Source of the DNA: JAGDMJ01 sp963809695
Lineage (GTDB): Bacteria; Bacteroidota; Ignavibacteria; UBA10030; UBA6906
DNA length: 64,000 bases
Reading direction: 5' to 3'
Assembly: GCA_963809695.1 (NCBI GenBank)
Contig: CAWEKI010000006.1
Location: 372,001 to 436,000, forward strand
This document shows positions 34,808-43,526 of the stretch, piece by piece. How positions within the stretch are numbered: the first letter of the stretch is position 1; every line of letters starts with the position of its first letter. Made by a program: the position numbers and the translations under genes. The notes below the pieces were generated by a model. The model did no database searches. It saw nothing but the letters and a program-made list of their open reading frames with translations, and had not been told where the DNA came from.

Positions 34808-36715
34808 TTAAAAGTTCATGAGGATGTTCATGGTCATGTTGGTGAGACCTTTTCTGGTGCCGTCCGCCTGGCGCCGTTCCTCGTACCATCCGCGCAGACC
34901 GATCTGGCCATAGCGCCCTACGTCGCAAGCGATGAGACAGGTTGGACCTGCGCTGCGCAGATAGAGATCAATCCTCTTGCCCGCCGGCGGGTATGCGAAG
35001 CGCGATTGGCTGAAGAACCGCATTCCTACTGCAAAAAGCAACCCCGGCTCGGGCGAGAACCGTGCCTGCACAACATACGTTTTTTCTATGAAGGAATTCT
35101 CCATCCGCTCCCTGAACTCTGTCCATTTGAGCTGCCCCCGCTCATAAAGCTTTAAATATGCGAAAAAGTCAAGCCCAATCTTGCTGGTTATTTGAACGGA
35201 GGAGGAATCGATCCACCCAAACTGTCGGAAAGAGAAGCTTTTTACCAGTGCCACCTGCTGCTCAAAATCATACACTGTATAGTTCGCCAGGACCTCGAAG
35301 GCGTTCATTGTCATGAAGGAGGAGGACGGGCGATAGGTGGTCCGGGGGGAAAGGCGGAGCACACGGTTGATGTTGTTGTTCGCGCTCCGGTCGCTCAGCA
35401 GGTACACCAGGTGGCTTATCGTGCCGTCCAGTGTGACGTCCAGGTCCAGGTAGCGGCTCACATGGTGGCGGGTGCCGAGGCTGGCCACAACCAGCAATTC
35501 GTCCCGGTCCTCTACGTTGAGCGGGCTGGGAGTGTCATACCGAAGTATCCGGCCGGAGGCCGAGAGAAAGATATGGTCCGAGAGAGAAAGGGGAAAATCC
35601 AGGGCACCAAAAAGAGAGGTCTGCCGGGAGATGTTGTTCTTCGATTCTTCTTGTGCACTCGCTTCCGCATAGAGCCTCGGTACGGTGTCGCCGGAAAGCT
35701 TGATCGCGTGGGTCTCGTCGCGCTCGCTGTAGGCGAACCGAAGGAACCCCCCGGTCTGGCCGTCGCGGGAACGGTACGCCGTCTGGAAGAACGTCTCCAG
35801 GCGAAGCTCATCGATATGCGTGTTGAATTGCCCGGGAGGAGGAGGAGCGTTTGTGTAGCGGAGGTCCTTGTCCAGTCCCCTGGTGTTGAGCCCGAAGTAG
35901 AATGATGCCGCGACACGGGGGAAGATGTCGTAGCCCAGAAGATTGGAAAATGCGAATATATTCTCCAGCCGGCTTTCAATGGTGCTATCTCCAGAAACAT
36001 AGAACTCCCGCCGGTTTCTCGCCGCGCCGAAGTCCAGACTGTCGCGGGCGCTTGGCGTGAACTGCCTTTGCACCGATACCCGTCCGAAGTGGCTCTCAAG
36101 CTTGCGCGGATTAAGGTTGTCCGTGTGCAACTGCCCTGCCGCATTGAAGAGATATCCATCGATGTTCAGGTTCTCGGCCTGGGCCCCAAGTTGCAGCGAT
36201 GGTCCCTTGTCGCGCACGTCGGCCTGTTTATCCCACCGGTAGCCGGCCATGGGGGAGACGGAGACGGATCGGAAAGGAAGATAGGCCACACCCCCGAGCA
36301 GGGAATTCATGGATGCGTTCCCGAGCCCGGCGCCACGGTCGTCGGAGTAGATCTGCGAAGACCAGTGTGTGGCCGCGAAGAGATTGTCAACGAGCGGATG
36401 ACTGATGCGTATGCCGATGTTCTGCTGGTTGCTCTGCAGTTTGCGTCCGCCCGGGGCATCGACCAGGATGACGTTGGAAGAATAGAGTTCGTTCAAGCTG
36501 AAGCGCGTTCGACCGGCGGTCGTGTCGACGGATGCACGGCCGATCCAGTTGAAGGTGTTGAGGCTGCGGTCAAAGAGAATTCCGGCGGAGTTGTGCAGCC
36601 GGAGCGTGTCGGCTGGCTGAAGCGTGACATCGGGGTGCTGCGCATCCTGGCTCCATGCCATGGCCGTGGTGAGCAGGCCGAGCAGCATACGATATGCCGT
36701 GAGCTGCCGAATCAT
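34808..36715 (-). CDS. putative outer-membrane beta-barrel protein
   Basis: A 635-residue protein with a short signal peptide (MLLGLLTTAMAWSQ after a few leading residues) and then amphipathic strands rich in aromatic residues (SVSVSPMAGYRWDKQ, ASFYFGLNTRG), ending in a terminal Phe (NMTMNILMNF) as barrels do. No known family recognised. ATG 36715 was chosen, 12 bp after the upstream stop; ATG 36733 is possible. The start region holds an imperfect 20-bp tandem repeat (LTAHRM/LTAYRM), so either copy may supply the start. Sits in an operon after the beta-CASP gene. Confidence 0.72.
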   Translation of the reverse strand: MIRQLTAYRMLLGLLTTAMAWSQDAQHPDVTLQPADTLRLHNSAGILFDRSLNTFNWIGRASVDTTAGRTRFSLNELYSSNVILVDAPGGRKLQSNQQNIGIRISHPLVDNLFAATHWSSQIYSDDRGAGLGNASMNSLLGGVAYLPFRSVSVSPMAGYRWDKQADVRDKGPSLQLGAQAENLNIDGYLFNAAGQLHTDNLNPRKLESHFGRVSVQRQFTPSARDSLDFGAARNRREFYVSGDSTIESRLENIFAFSNLLGYDIFPRVAASFYFGLNTRGLDKDLRYTNAPPPPGQFNTHIDELRLETFFQTAYRSRDGQTGGFLRFAYSERDETHAIKLSGDTVPRLYAEASAQEESKNNISRQTSLFGALDFPLSLSDHIFLSASGRILRYDTPSPLNVEDRDELLVVASLGTRHHVSRYLDLDVTLDGTISHLVYLLSDRSANNNINRVLRLSPRTTYRPSSSFMTMNAFEVLANYTVYDFEQQVALVKSFSFRQFGWIDSSSVQITSKIGLDFFAYLKLYERGQLKWTEFRERMENSFIEKTYVVQARFSPEPGLLFAVGMRFFSQSRFAYPPAGKRIDLYLRSAGPTCLIACDVGRYGQIGLRGWYEERRQADGTRKGLTNMTMNILMNF

Positions 36716-36726
36716 ACGATGTGCCG

Positions 36727-38133
36727 TCAGCAAAGGATTGCTTCATCGCCAGGAGCAGGAATGCTGACCTGCGGAAATCCCGCCCCCTGCAGAGCCCCCG
36801 AAAGCTTCTCGGCCTGGCCAGGATCCCCGTGGACGAGAAAGACCCGCTTCATACGCTTGCGATCGAACTTGCCGATGTAGGAGAGGAGCTCGTTGTGGTC
36901 GGCATGGCCACTGAAGGAGTTCAGGACTGCCACTTCCGCCCTCACTTCGTGCGGTTCCCCGAAGATGTTGACCACCGGCTGCTTGTCCACCAGTTTCTTG
37001 CCGAGTGTGTTTTCCGCCTGGTAGCCGGCGATCAGGATCATGTTTCTGGCATCCCCCACGCCGTTGGCCAGGTGGTGGACAATCCGCCCGTTGTCGCACA
37101 TCCCCGAAGCGGCGATGACAATAAAGGGTCCCGGGCGGTCGTTCAGCTCTTTTGAATGTTCGACGTCCCGGATGTAGGTCAGCCGCTCAAACCCGAACGG
37201 GTCGTTGTGGTCGGGCAACGCAAGAATGGCTTTGGTTTCCTCATCGAAGCATTCCGGATGCTTGCGGAACACTTCCGTCACGTTCACGGACAACGGGCTG
37301 TCTACGAACACCGGAAGATAATCGATCTTTCCTTCGACGCTGAGCTTGTGGAGCACATAGACCAGTTCCTGGGTCCTGCCCACAGCGAACCCGGGGATGA
37401 TGATTTTTCCGCGGCGCTGGACCGTGCGCTGGATCGGATCCAGGAGCTGCTGGTCCATGTCGCTGACGGGAGCATGGATCCGACCCCCGTAGGTGCTTTC
37501 GCTGATGAGAAATTCCGCCTCGTCGCCAATGAAGACGGGATCCCGGAGTATGGGAAGCCCGGGGCGACCCAGGTCGCCGGTGAATGCGAGGTGGCGGGTG
37601 CATGACTCTTCCTTCAGCGCGAGGGCCAGTGATGCAGACCCAAGCATGTGTCCGGCATCTTCGTACCTGCATTGAATGCCGTCGGACACTTCGAACGTCT
37701 GGCTGTAATCTATGCCCCGCAGGAGTGGTAGCGTGGCTTCGACATCGGACCGGGTGTACAACGGTGCGACCGGCCCGATCCCTTTCCGCTGATGTCTCTT
37801 GTTGATGAACTCGACATCGCGCTCCTGGATGAAAGCGCTGTCCTTCAGCATGACCTCGCACAGGTTTTGCGTTGCCTTCGTGCAGTAAATCGGCCCCCGG
37901 AAACCATGCCGCACCAGGCCTGGCAGATTCCCGCTATGATCGATATGGGCATGAGAAAGCACAACTGCGGTGATGGACGAGGGGTCGAACGGGAACGTGC
38001 TGTTGCGCTGACGTGCCTCCTCGCGTCTGCCTTGAACCAGACCGCAATCCAGGAGGATCGTCCGGTTCTGAACCGTCAGCATGTGCATGGAGCCCGTGAC
38101 GGTACGCGCAGCCCCCTGGAACTGAAGTCGCAT
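36727..38133 (-). CDS. beta-CASP metallo-beta-lactamase-fold hydrolase (RNA-processing exonuclease-like)
   Basis: A 468-residue MBL-fold protein: SHAHIDHSG (His61, His63, Asp65, His66), the zinc-ligand Asp in AFTGDLGRP, the beta-CASP Glu in SESTYGG, and the late His in SFSGHADHNE. This set matches YSH1/CPSF73-like bacterial RNases. Predicted to cleave RNA, but some relatives act on other phosphodiesters. First gene of an operon with a barrel protein and an RsbW-like kinase; its promoter is predicted at 38157-38185. Confidence 0.9.
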   Translation of the reverse strand: MRLQFQGAARTVTGSMHMLTVQNRTILLDCGLVQGRREEARQRNSTFPFDPSSITAVVLSHAHIDHSGNLPGLVRHGFRGPIYCTKATQNLCEVMLKDSAFIQERDVEFINKRHQRKGIGPVAPLYTRSDVEATLPLLRGIDYSQTFEVSDGIQCRYEDAGHMLGSASLALALKEESCTRHLAFTGDLGRPGLPILRDPVFIGDEAEFLISESTYGGRIHAPVSDMDQQLLDPIQRTVQRRGKIIIPGFAVGRTQELVYVLHKLSVEGKIDYLPVFVDSPLSVNVTEVFRKHPECFDEETKAILALPDHNDPFGFERLTYIRDVEHSKELNDRPGPFIVIAASGMCDNGRIVHHLANGVGDARNMILIAGYQAENTLGKKLVDKQPVVNIFGEPHEVRAEVAVLNSFSGHADHNELLSYIGKFDRKRMKRVFLVHGDPGQAEKLSGALQGAGFPQVSIPAPGDEAILC

Positions 38134-38156
38134 CAGCGTAGGCAGTAATTTCTATC

Positions 38157-38185
38157 AGTGTAGCGATTTGGGGAGAGAAAATCAA
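38157..38185 (-). promoter_or_regulatory. predicted promoter of the beta-CASP operon
   Basis: On the minus strand TTGATT (38185-38180) and TACACT (38162-38157) are 17 bp apart. Start expected near 38150, 17 nt before the ATG. The -35 context TTGATTTTC also occurs in the other minus-strand promoters. Confidence 0.62.
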
Positions 38186-38284
38186 CGAGACCGGAGATGC
38201 ACTTCGTCTGCGTTCTGTCGTGTGGGGACACCATCGAAATTGCCGCACGGCGCGTTCAGACAGTCGGCATAACCCCGGAAGGAC

Positions 38285-38530
38285 TCATTGCGTGCTGTTG
38301 GAGCGAGTGAACTTTTCTTTGACCTTGCGGAGAAGCCGCCGGGCCCAGACGAATTCAGTAGCAAGGATCCCCAGGCCGAGAGGGATGACGAGAAATGCCG
38401 GGCCGGGAAGAACGAGAAGCGCGACCCCGATAAGCAATACCGTTGCGCCGACAATGCCGATAATGATCCGCTTGATCCGTTTAAGGACCGGCATCATGGG
38501 GATGCTGGTCGAGGTTTGCGCTTCATCCAT
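38285..38530 (-). CDS. PGPGW-type small membrane protein
   Basis: An 81-residue protein with two membrane helices (about 23-40 and 44-62) and LLVLPGPAFLVIPLGLGIL, the PGPGW family pattern, followed by a basic tail. Function unknown; the family is widespread in Gram-negatives. It overlaps the end of the next upstream gene by 37 bp in another frame, so translation is probably coupled. The stretch 38186-38284 holds no gene. Confidence 0.82.
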   Translation of the reverse strand: MDEAQTSTSIPMMPVLKRIKRIIIGIVGATVLLIGVALLVLPGPAFLVIPLGLGILATEFVWARRLLRKVKEKFTRSNSTQ

Positions 38531-39012
38531 GCCTGGACGAACACGCCCGCCGCGGCAAGCACGATAAAGACAATGGGCGCAGCGCTCGGGCTGAGGCCGA
38601 TGGATTGGACGACAAGTAAAGCTCCGACAAACGACGAAAGCAAGATCAGCGCCCAGTCGAAGAGTATACTCACGAGGATTGCCCCGAGGATGCCGCCGAT
38701 GACGAACGCGATCCAGGAGGAGTGGCCCGCCTGCTGTTGGAAGGAACTCTGCACGAGGTTGAGCGCCAGGTATCCGCCGCCGATAAAGCCACCGGCAAGC
38801 ACCGCGACCTTCTGCACGAAGATGGCCAGCACGATGCCAATGACCCCGCCCACCACGCCGGCGATCAGCACAATGTTTTCCGAATACCCCTGGAGATAGG
38901 CGGAGGCAAATTCCATCCCGGCAAGAAAACCGATCGCCCCGACGAACAACCAGAACAGTTTTCGCCCGAGCACGAGGAGGGCAATGCCCATGATGAGCGT
39001 AATGTTATGCAT
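38494..39012 (-). CDS. TMEM198/DUF4203-like membrane protein
   Basis: A 172-residue protein with several Gly-rich helices (NITLIMGIALLVLGRKLFWL, IVLIAGVVGGVIGIVLAIF, VAVLAGGFIGGGYLAL). The repeated small-residue helices resemble TMEM198/DUF4203 proteins. Function unknown. I took ATG 39012; an ATG at 39051 would add 13 polar residues and cannot be excluded. The same strand upstream carries the truncated trmO fragment. Confidence 0.75.
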   Translation of the reverse strand: MHNITLIMGIALLVLGRKLFWLFVGAIGFLAGMEFASAYLQGYSENIVLIAGVVGGVIGIVLAIFVQKVAVLAGGFIGGGYLALNLVQSSFQQQAGHSSWIAFVIGGILGAILVSILFDWALILLSSFVGALLVVQSIGLSPSAAPIVFIVLAAAGVFVQAWMKRKPRPASP

Positions 39013-39184
39013 TACCGTAGAATACGACACTTCCGGGACTATTACAAGCATAACTCAAGCTGCGCATCACTCCCGCCATTTTTCTCGTCAGTCCGGACAC
39101 GTACGTCGATTGGCGTTCAGTCCCTTTACCGGAACCGTTTATGAAACCCCCTGTGTGCCTCCGCATCGTGTGGCGAAGACCCCT

Positions 39185-39298
39185 GATCTCCCCGACGGTG
39201 TTCTCGGCAGCCATGCCGGGTTGTCGCGGCGCTGTGGATTTGTCTTTGTATTGGATGCGAATGAAGCCGATGGGCCTGAGTGTGAGGGTTTTGGCCAT
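39185..39298 (-). pseudogene. truncated trmO (tRNA t6A methyltransferase) N-terminal remnant
   Basis: The first 38 codons read as the start of TrmO/TsaA: LRPIGFIRIQYKDKSTAPRQ, then P, G and MAAENTVGEI, very close to the family consensus. After GEI similarity stops and the frame stays open only to 39005 with unrelated, basic sequence. Functional TrmO has about 130-240 residues, and no continuation lies in another frame here, so this is a cut-off remnant. The surrounding 39013-39402 has nothing else I recognise. Confidence 0.68.
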
Positions 39299-39402
39299 AT
39301 ACAAGTTATCCTAGATTGATGCGGTCCAGTTAGGAAACTTCTGTTTGAACATACTCAGCGCGGGGATGCATGAACGATGAAGAATAGAAGGGGGTAGGCG
39401 AG

Positions 39403-41034
39403 TTAATCAGCGTTCGTCTTTTGCTCCTGGTACGTCATGGCCGCTTTGACAAACTCCCGGAACAGCGGATGTGCATTGGTCGCCCGCGATTTAAGCTCGG
39501 GATGGAACTGTCCGGCCACAAACCACGGATGATCGGGGAGTTCGATCATCTCCACCAGACCATTATCCGGGCAGATGCCGCTGAAGATTATGCCTTTTTC
39601 TCTCAGCCGCTCCTTGAACGCGTCGTTTACCTCATAGCGGTGACGGTGGCGCTCATGGATCAACTCGCTCTTATAGGCTTTGTTAGCCTTCGTCCCTTTC
39701 TCGAGCTTGCACGGGAAAGAGCCGAGGCGCATGGTGCCGCCGTAATCCTTTACCTTCTTCTGCTCGAGCATCATATCGATGACATTATGCTCGGTCTGCT
39801 TGAACTCGGTGCTGTTGGCATCCGGCATGCCGCAGACGTTCCGCGCATATTCGATCACCGCGCACTGCAGCCCGAGGCAGATGCCGAAGAAGGGAATATT
39901 TTTGGTGCGTACGTAGTTGACGGCCTGGATCTTTCCCTCAATGCCCCGCTCGCCAAATCCCGGGGCAACCAGCAGGCCGGAGAGGTTGCGCAAGTGCGGC
40001 TCGGCGCCATCCCGCTCGATGTCTTCTGCCTTCACCCACGTAAGATCCACGCGGACGTTATTGGCTGCACCTGCGTGGACGAACGCCTCAGTGATGCTCT
40101 TGTACGCATCCTGGTGGTCCGTGTACTTGCCGCAGAGCCCGATGCGCACGGAACCGGACGGATTGTCGATCCGCTCCACCAGCTTTCTCCACTCGCGCAG
40201 ATTTGCCTTCGGGCAGGTCAGGTCCAGCTTTTCCAGCACCAGCTCGTCCACTTCCTGCTCTGCGTACCCGAGGGGCACCTTGTAGATCGTGGACATGTTC
40301 CGCCCTTCGATGACAAATTCCGGCTGCACGTTCGTGAAGAGCGCAATTTTCTCCCGGACCTCGCGCGAGAGCACCCGGTCCGACCGGCAGATAAGCATAT
40401 CGGGCTGGATCCCCAGCTCGAGCAGTGCCTTGACGCTGTGCTGTGTCGGTTTGGTCTTGATCTCCCCGGCGGAGGAGATGAACGGCACAAGCGTCACATG
40501 AATGGCCATGGCATTCTTACCCCCCAGCTTGAACATGAACTGCCGCATGGCTTCCAGGAACGGCAGGCTCTCAATATCGCCCACCGTGCCTCCCACTTCC
40601 GTGATTACCACATCATACTCTCCGGTTGATCCAAGAATTTCAAAGCGCCTCTTGATCTCATCGGTGATATGCGGGATCACCTGGACTGTAGCGCCGAGGT
40701 AGTCGCCGCGGCGCTCCTTGGTGATCACTTCATGATAGATCTGCCCGGTGGTGGAGTTGTTGTTCTTGGTCGTGGTGATGTCCAGGAAGCGCTCGTAGTG
40801 CCCGAGGTCCAGATCGGTCTCTGCGCCATCGTCCGTGACATACACCTCGCCATGTTGAAACGGGTTCATGGTCCCCGGGTCGACGTTCAGATAGGGATCG
40901 AACTTCTGGATGGTCACGCGCAGCCCCCGCAGCTTCAAGAGAAGACCGATGGATGCTGAGGCGATGCCTTTGCCGAGGGACGAGACGACGCCCCCCACGA
41001 CGAAGATGTATTTTGTCTGATGTCGTCGAGCCAA
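39403..41034 (-). CDS. pyrG: CTP synthase
   Basis: Makes CTP from UTP, ATP and glutamine. The 543-residue product has the synthetase-domain start KYIFVVGGVVSSLGKGIASA and the glutaminase triad: the nucleophile Cys in GICLGLQ near residue 380 and the His/Glu pair in AGQFHPE near the C-terminus. ATG 41034 gives MARRHQTKYIF. The leader up to the DUF502 stop (41106) contains AGAGGG close to the start codon and the small palindrome GTTGCACAAC (41054-41063). Length and both domains are intact. Confidence 0.98.
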   Translation of the reverse strand: MARRHQTKYIFVVGGVVSSLGKGIASASIGLLLKLRGLRVTIQKFDPYLNVDPGTMNPFQHGEVYVTDDGAETDLDLGHYERFLDITTTKNNNSTTGQIYHEVITKERRGDYLGATVQVIPHITDEIKRRFEILGSTGEYDVVITEVGGTVGDIESLPFLEAMRQFMFKLGGKNAMAIHVTLVPFISSAGEIKTKPTQHSVKALLELGIQPDMLICRSDRVLSREVREKIALFTNVQPEFVIEGRNMSTIYKVPLGYAEQEVDELVLEKLDLTCPKANLREWRKLVERIDNPSGSVRIGLCGKYTDHQDAYKSITEAFVHAGAANNVRVDLTWVKAEDIERDGAEPHLRNLSGLLVAPGFGERGIEGKIQAVNYVRTKNIPFFGICLGLQCAVIEYARNVCGMPDANSTEFKQTEHNVIDMMLEQKKVKDYGGTMRLGSFPCKLEKGTKANKAYKSELIHERHRHRYEVNDAFKERLREKGIIFSGICPDNGLVEMIELPDHPWFVAGQFHPELKSRATNAHPLFREFVKAAMTYQEQKTNAD

Positions 41035-41105
41035 TGCGATACCCTCTTTCTAGTGTCGTTGCACAACCTGACTTTTGGCCAGCGGCCGGGTGCACCAATG
41101 CATGT

Positions 41106-41738
41106 TTACGAGACGGGCTTGCTGGTAAGGTCGCCGGGCACGATTATGCCGCCGGAGAGCACCAGCTTCAACCCCTCTTCAACGCTCAGGTCCAGTTGGA
41201 TCGCTTCTTCTTTAGGTACCAATGACAGAAATCCTGATGTGGGGTTGGGAGGATTCGGAATGTACACATTGAAGAATTTCTTCACGTCTCCCTCCGGGCT
41301 GACGTAGGACATCTCGTTGGTCACGAACCCGACGCAGTAGAGCCCGTGGCGCGGGTACTCAAACAAAATGACCTGCCGGAACGTCTTGCTTTTGCCGCCC
41401 ATTGCGAAGGCGCCGACCAGGTCTTTGATGGCGCTGTAGACCGAACGTACAAGCGGAATTTTCAGCAGCACGTCCTCAAACCAGGCAAAGAGCAGCTTGC
41501 CCGCCAGATTGCGCGTCAGCAGGCCCACCAGCATGATGATGACCAGGATGCTGATGAACCCCAGGCCGGGAACGCTCCGCCCGATCCACCCTTCGAGAAC
41601 GGGGGACAGGATGCCGTCGACCCCGTTCAGCAATGCACGAAAAACCCAGTATGTCAGGCCCAGCGGGATAATGACGCCAATCCCGCGAAAGAAAGTCGCT
41701 CGCAGTGATGCGATCACGGTTCGTCGCGGTTCTGTCAT
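41106..41738 (-). CDS. DUF502 membrane protein
   Basis: A 210-residue protein with two helices near the N-terminus (about 17-37 and 58-78, GVIIPLGLTYWVF and FISILVIIMLVGL) and a C-terminal cytoplasmic domain containing VILFEYPRHGLYCVGFVTNE and VYIPNPPNPTSGFLSLVPKE. These are DUF502 signatures. Function unknown; plant relatives (COV proteins) act in membrane trafficking. Its ATG overlaps the kdsB stop (ATGA), so it follows kdsB in the same transcript. Confidence 0.9.
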   Translation of the reverse strand: MTEPRRTVIASLRATFFRGIGVIIPLGLTYWVFRALLNGVDGILSPVLEGWIGRSVPGLGFISILVIIMLVGLLTRNLAGKLLFAWFEDVLLKIPLVRSVYSAIKDLVGAFAMGGKSKTFRQVILFEYPRHGLYCVGFVTNEMSYVSPEGDVKKFFNVYIPNPPNPTSGFLSLVPKEEAIQLDLSVEEGLKLVLSGGIIVPGDLTSKPVS

Positions 41739-42496
41739 GAGATGCCTCGCATTAGCTTTCGGACCCGTTCCAGATCCTCCGCCGTATCCACCGGAACGCT
41801 ATTGTGCGCTGTCACCACAGCTTTGATCCGATAACCATGTTCCAGGATGCGAAGCTGTTCCAGTTTCTCGAGCGACTCCAGCGGCGTCGCCGGAAGCTCG
41901 GTGTAGCGCATCAGGAATTCCCGGCTGAATACATACAGCCCGACATGTTTGTAATGAACGCCCATCCCGAGCCAATCGGACATCGGCACATCGCGGACGG
42001 AGGGGATCGTGGAACGGGAAAAATAGAGACAATATCCGTCCCGGTCCAGGACCGCCTTGACCACCGAGAGGCTTAACAGTTCTTCAGGGGTGTCGATCTT
42101 TCGTACTAAAGTCCCTGCCACGATCCGGCGGTCGGCAGCAAGGGGCCCGATGGCTTCATCGATCATCGCCGGCACAATCAGCGGCTCGTCCCCCTGCACG
42201 TTCACGATGCGTTCAGCCTCCGGCATGGACCGTGCGACGAATGCGACGCGGTCGGTGCCGCTGGGAAGGTCTGCCGGAGTCATGGCGGCACGGCCGCCAA
42301 AAGCTTTCACGGCGTCCATGATGCGCGCGTCATCCGTAGCGACCACGACGTCATCCACGAGCTTTGCCTGGCGTGTTCGCTCGACCACATGCTGGATCAT
42401 CGGCTTCCCGCAGATGTCCGCAAGAGGCTTACCCGGCAGGCGCTGTGAGGCGAACCGGGCGGGAATGATCGCCACCGTGCGGCCTGAGCCTGGCAT
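41735..42496 (-). CDS. kdsB: 3-deoxy-manno-octulosonate cytidylyltransferase
   Basis: Activates Kdo with CTP to give CMP-Kdo for lipopolysaccharide inner core. The 253-residue product starts VAIIPARFASQRLPGKPLADI, has VVVATDD near residue 50 and SGTDRVA, all KdsB marks. It is 2 bp downstream of gatC and overlaps DUF502. Evidence for a Gram-negative outer membrane with Kdo. Confidence 0.97.
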   Translation of the reverse strand: MPGSGRTVAIIPARFASQRLPGKPLADICGKPMIQHVVERTRQAKLVDDVVVATDDARIMDAVKAFGGRAAMTPADLPSGTDRVAFVARSMPEAERIVNVQGDEPLIVPAMIDEAIGPLAADRRIVAGTLVRKIDTPEELLSLSVVKAVLDRDGYCLYFSRSTIPSVRDVPMSDWLGMGVHYKHVGLYVFSREFLMRYTELPATPLESLEKLEQLRILEHGYRIKAVVTAHNSVPVDTAEDLERVRKLMRGIS

Positions 42497-42498
42497 CG

Positions 42499-42792
42499 TC
42501 AGCGGTCTCCGATCACTTTGGGCACCTTGAAGAACTCCTCTGTATGTGCGGGCGCGTTCTTCAACGCCTCTTCCCGCGGCAGGCTGGGCCGGAGCAGATC
42601 CTGGCGGAAAACATTCTGCAGTTCGATCACGTGCGAAAGCGGCTCCACATTGCTCGTGTCGAGCGTATTGAGCTGCTCCATGTAGCGCAGAATCTCGTTT
42701 AGCTGCGCCGTCAATTTATGCTTTTCCTCTTCGGAGAAGGAGAGACGGGCGAGCGCTGCCACGTGCTCCACATCGTGTACGGTCACAGGCAT
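42499..42792 (-). CDS. gatC: Asp-tRNA(Asn)/Glu-tRNA(Gln) amidotransferase subunit C
   Basis: The 97-residue GatC stabilises GatA-GatB in transamidation of misacylated tRNA. It shows VEHVAALARLSFSEEEKHKL and the family's LNTLDTSNVEPLSHV. gatA and gatB are not in the window, as is common in this group. ATG 42792 overlaps plsC by 10 bp; a GTG at 42786 that would overlap the plsC stop by 4 bp is a weaker alternative. Confidence 0.94.
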   Translation of the reverse strand: MPVTVHDVEHVAALARLSFSEEEKHKLTAQLNEILRYMEQLNTLDTSNVEPLSHVIELQNVFRQDLLRPSLPREEALKNAPAHTEEFFKVPKVIGDR

Positions 42793-43526
42793 GGGGATTC
42801 TTCTCCGGACGATTGATCAATGTACTGCGACTCGATAGCGGCGTGCACCTGTTCCATCAGATGCACTTCCGCTTCCCGGCCGGACTCGCCGGTGATAACG
42901 ATCGGCTTCTCCAGCACCAACTCCACCTCGCCGGGGTTGATGACGAGCGAACGCTTGGGGAGGATCTTGAAACTTCCGTTCACGATCAAGGGGATCACCG
43001 GAACACCCGCCCGGACGGCAATGTTGAAGGCCCCCCGCTTGAACGGCTGGAGCTTGCCATTCAAAGTCCTGGTTCCTTCGGCATACAGCAGCAACGACTG
43101 GCCGTTGCGGATTTTCCCGATTGCCTCCTCTATGCTCTTCATTGCCTTGCTGCTCCTCCCGCGATCGATCCCGACGTAGTGTCCCCATTTCAATCCCCAG
43201 CCGAAGAAGGGGATGACCTCCAGTTCTCTTTTATAGACGATCCTGATCTGATCCGGTACTGACGCCAGGATCGCCGGGATATCGAACATGCTTGCGTGGT
43301 TCGACACGTACACATAGCTCCGGTTCGGGTCCAGATTCTCCAATCCTTTCACCCGGACGCGGACGCGGCAAATGGCAAGCGCGGTCTTCGCCCAGAAGCG
43401 CGCCAGGGTATGGAAGAGTCTTCCTCGGCGCCTGTCGATCGGAAGGCACAGGATCTCGAGAAAGCCCATAAAAAGCGAGAAGGCCGCCGCAATGGTAAAC
43501 TGCGCCAGGCCCAGCAGAGTCTTCAT
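42783..43526 (-). CDS. plsC: 1-acyl-sn-glycerol-3-phosphate acyltransferase
   Basis: Adds the second acyl chain to lysophosphatidate in phospholipid synthesis. A 247-residue protein with a hydrophobic N-terminus and the acyltransferase motifs NHASMFD (HX4D) near residue 78, YAEGTRTLNG (EGTR) near residue 150, and VPVIPLIVNG. Its start codon overlaps the M48 gene stop (ATGA). It probably serves the inner membrane. Confidence 0.93.
   Translation of the reverse strand: MKTLLGLAQFTIAAAFSLFMGFLEILCLPIDRRRGRLFHTLARFWAKTALAICRVRVRVKGLENLDPNRSYVYVSNHASMFDIPAILASVPDQIRIVYKRELEVIPFFGWGLKWGHYVGIDRGRSSKAMKSIEEAIGKIRNGQSLLLYAEGTRTLNGKLQPFKRGAFNIAVRAGVPVIPLIVNGSFKILPKRSLVINPGEVELVLEKPIVITGESGREAEVHLMEQVHAAIESQYIDQSSGEESPCL

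Noticed and set aside
39421..40629. Plus-strand 402-codon frame opposite pyrG
   Set aside because: Antisense shadow of a conserved essential gene with no recognisable motif.
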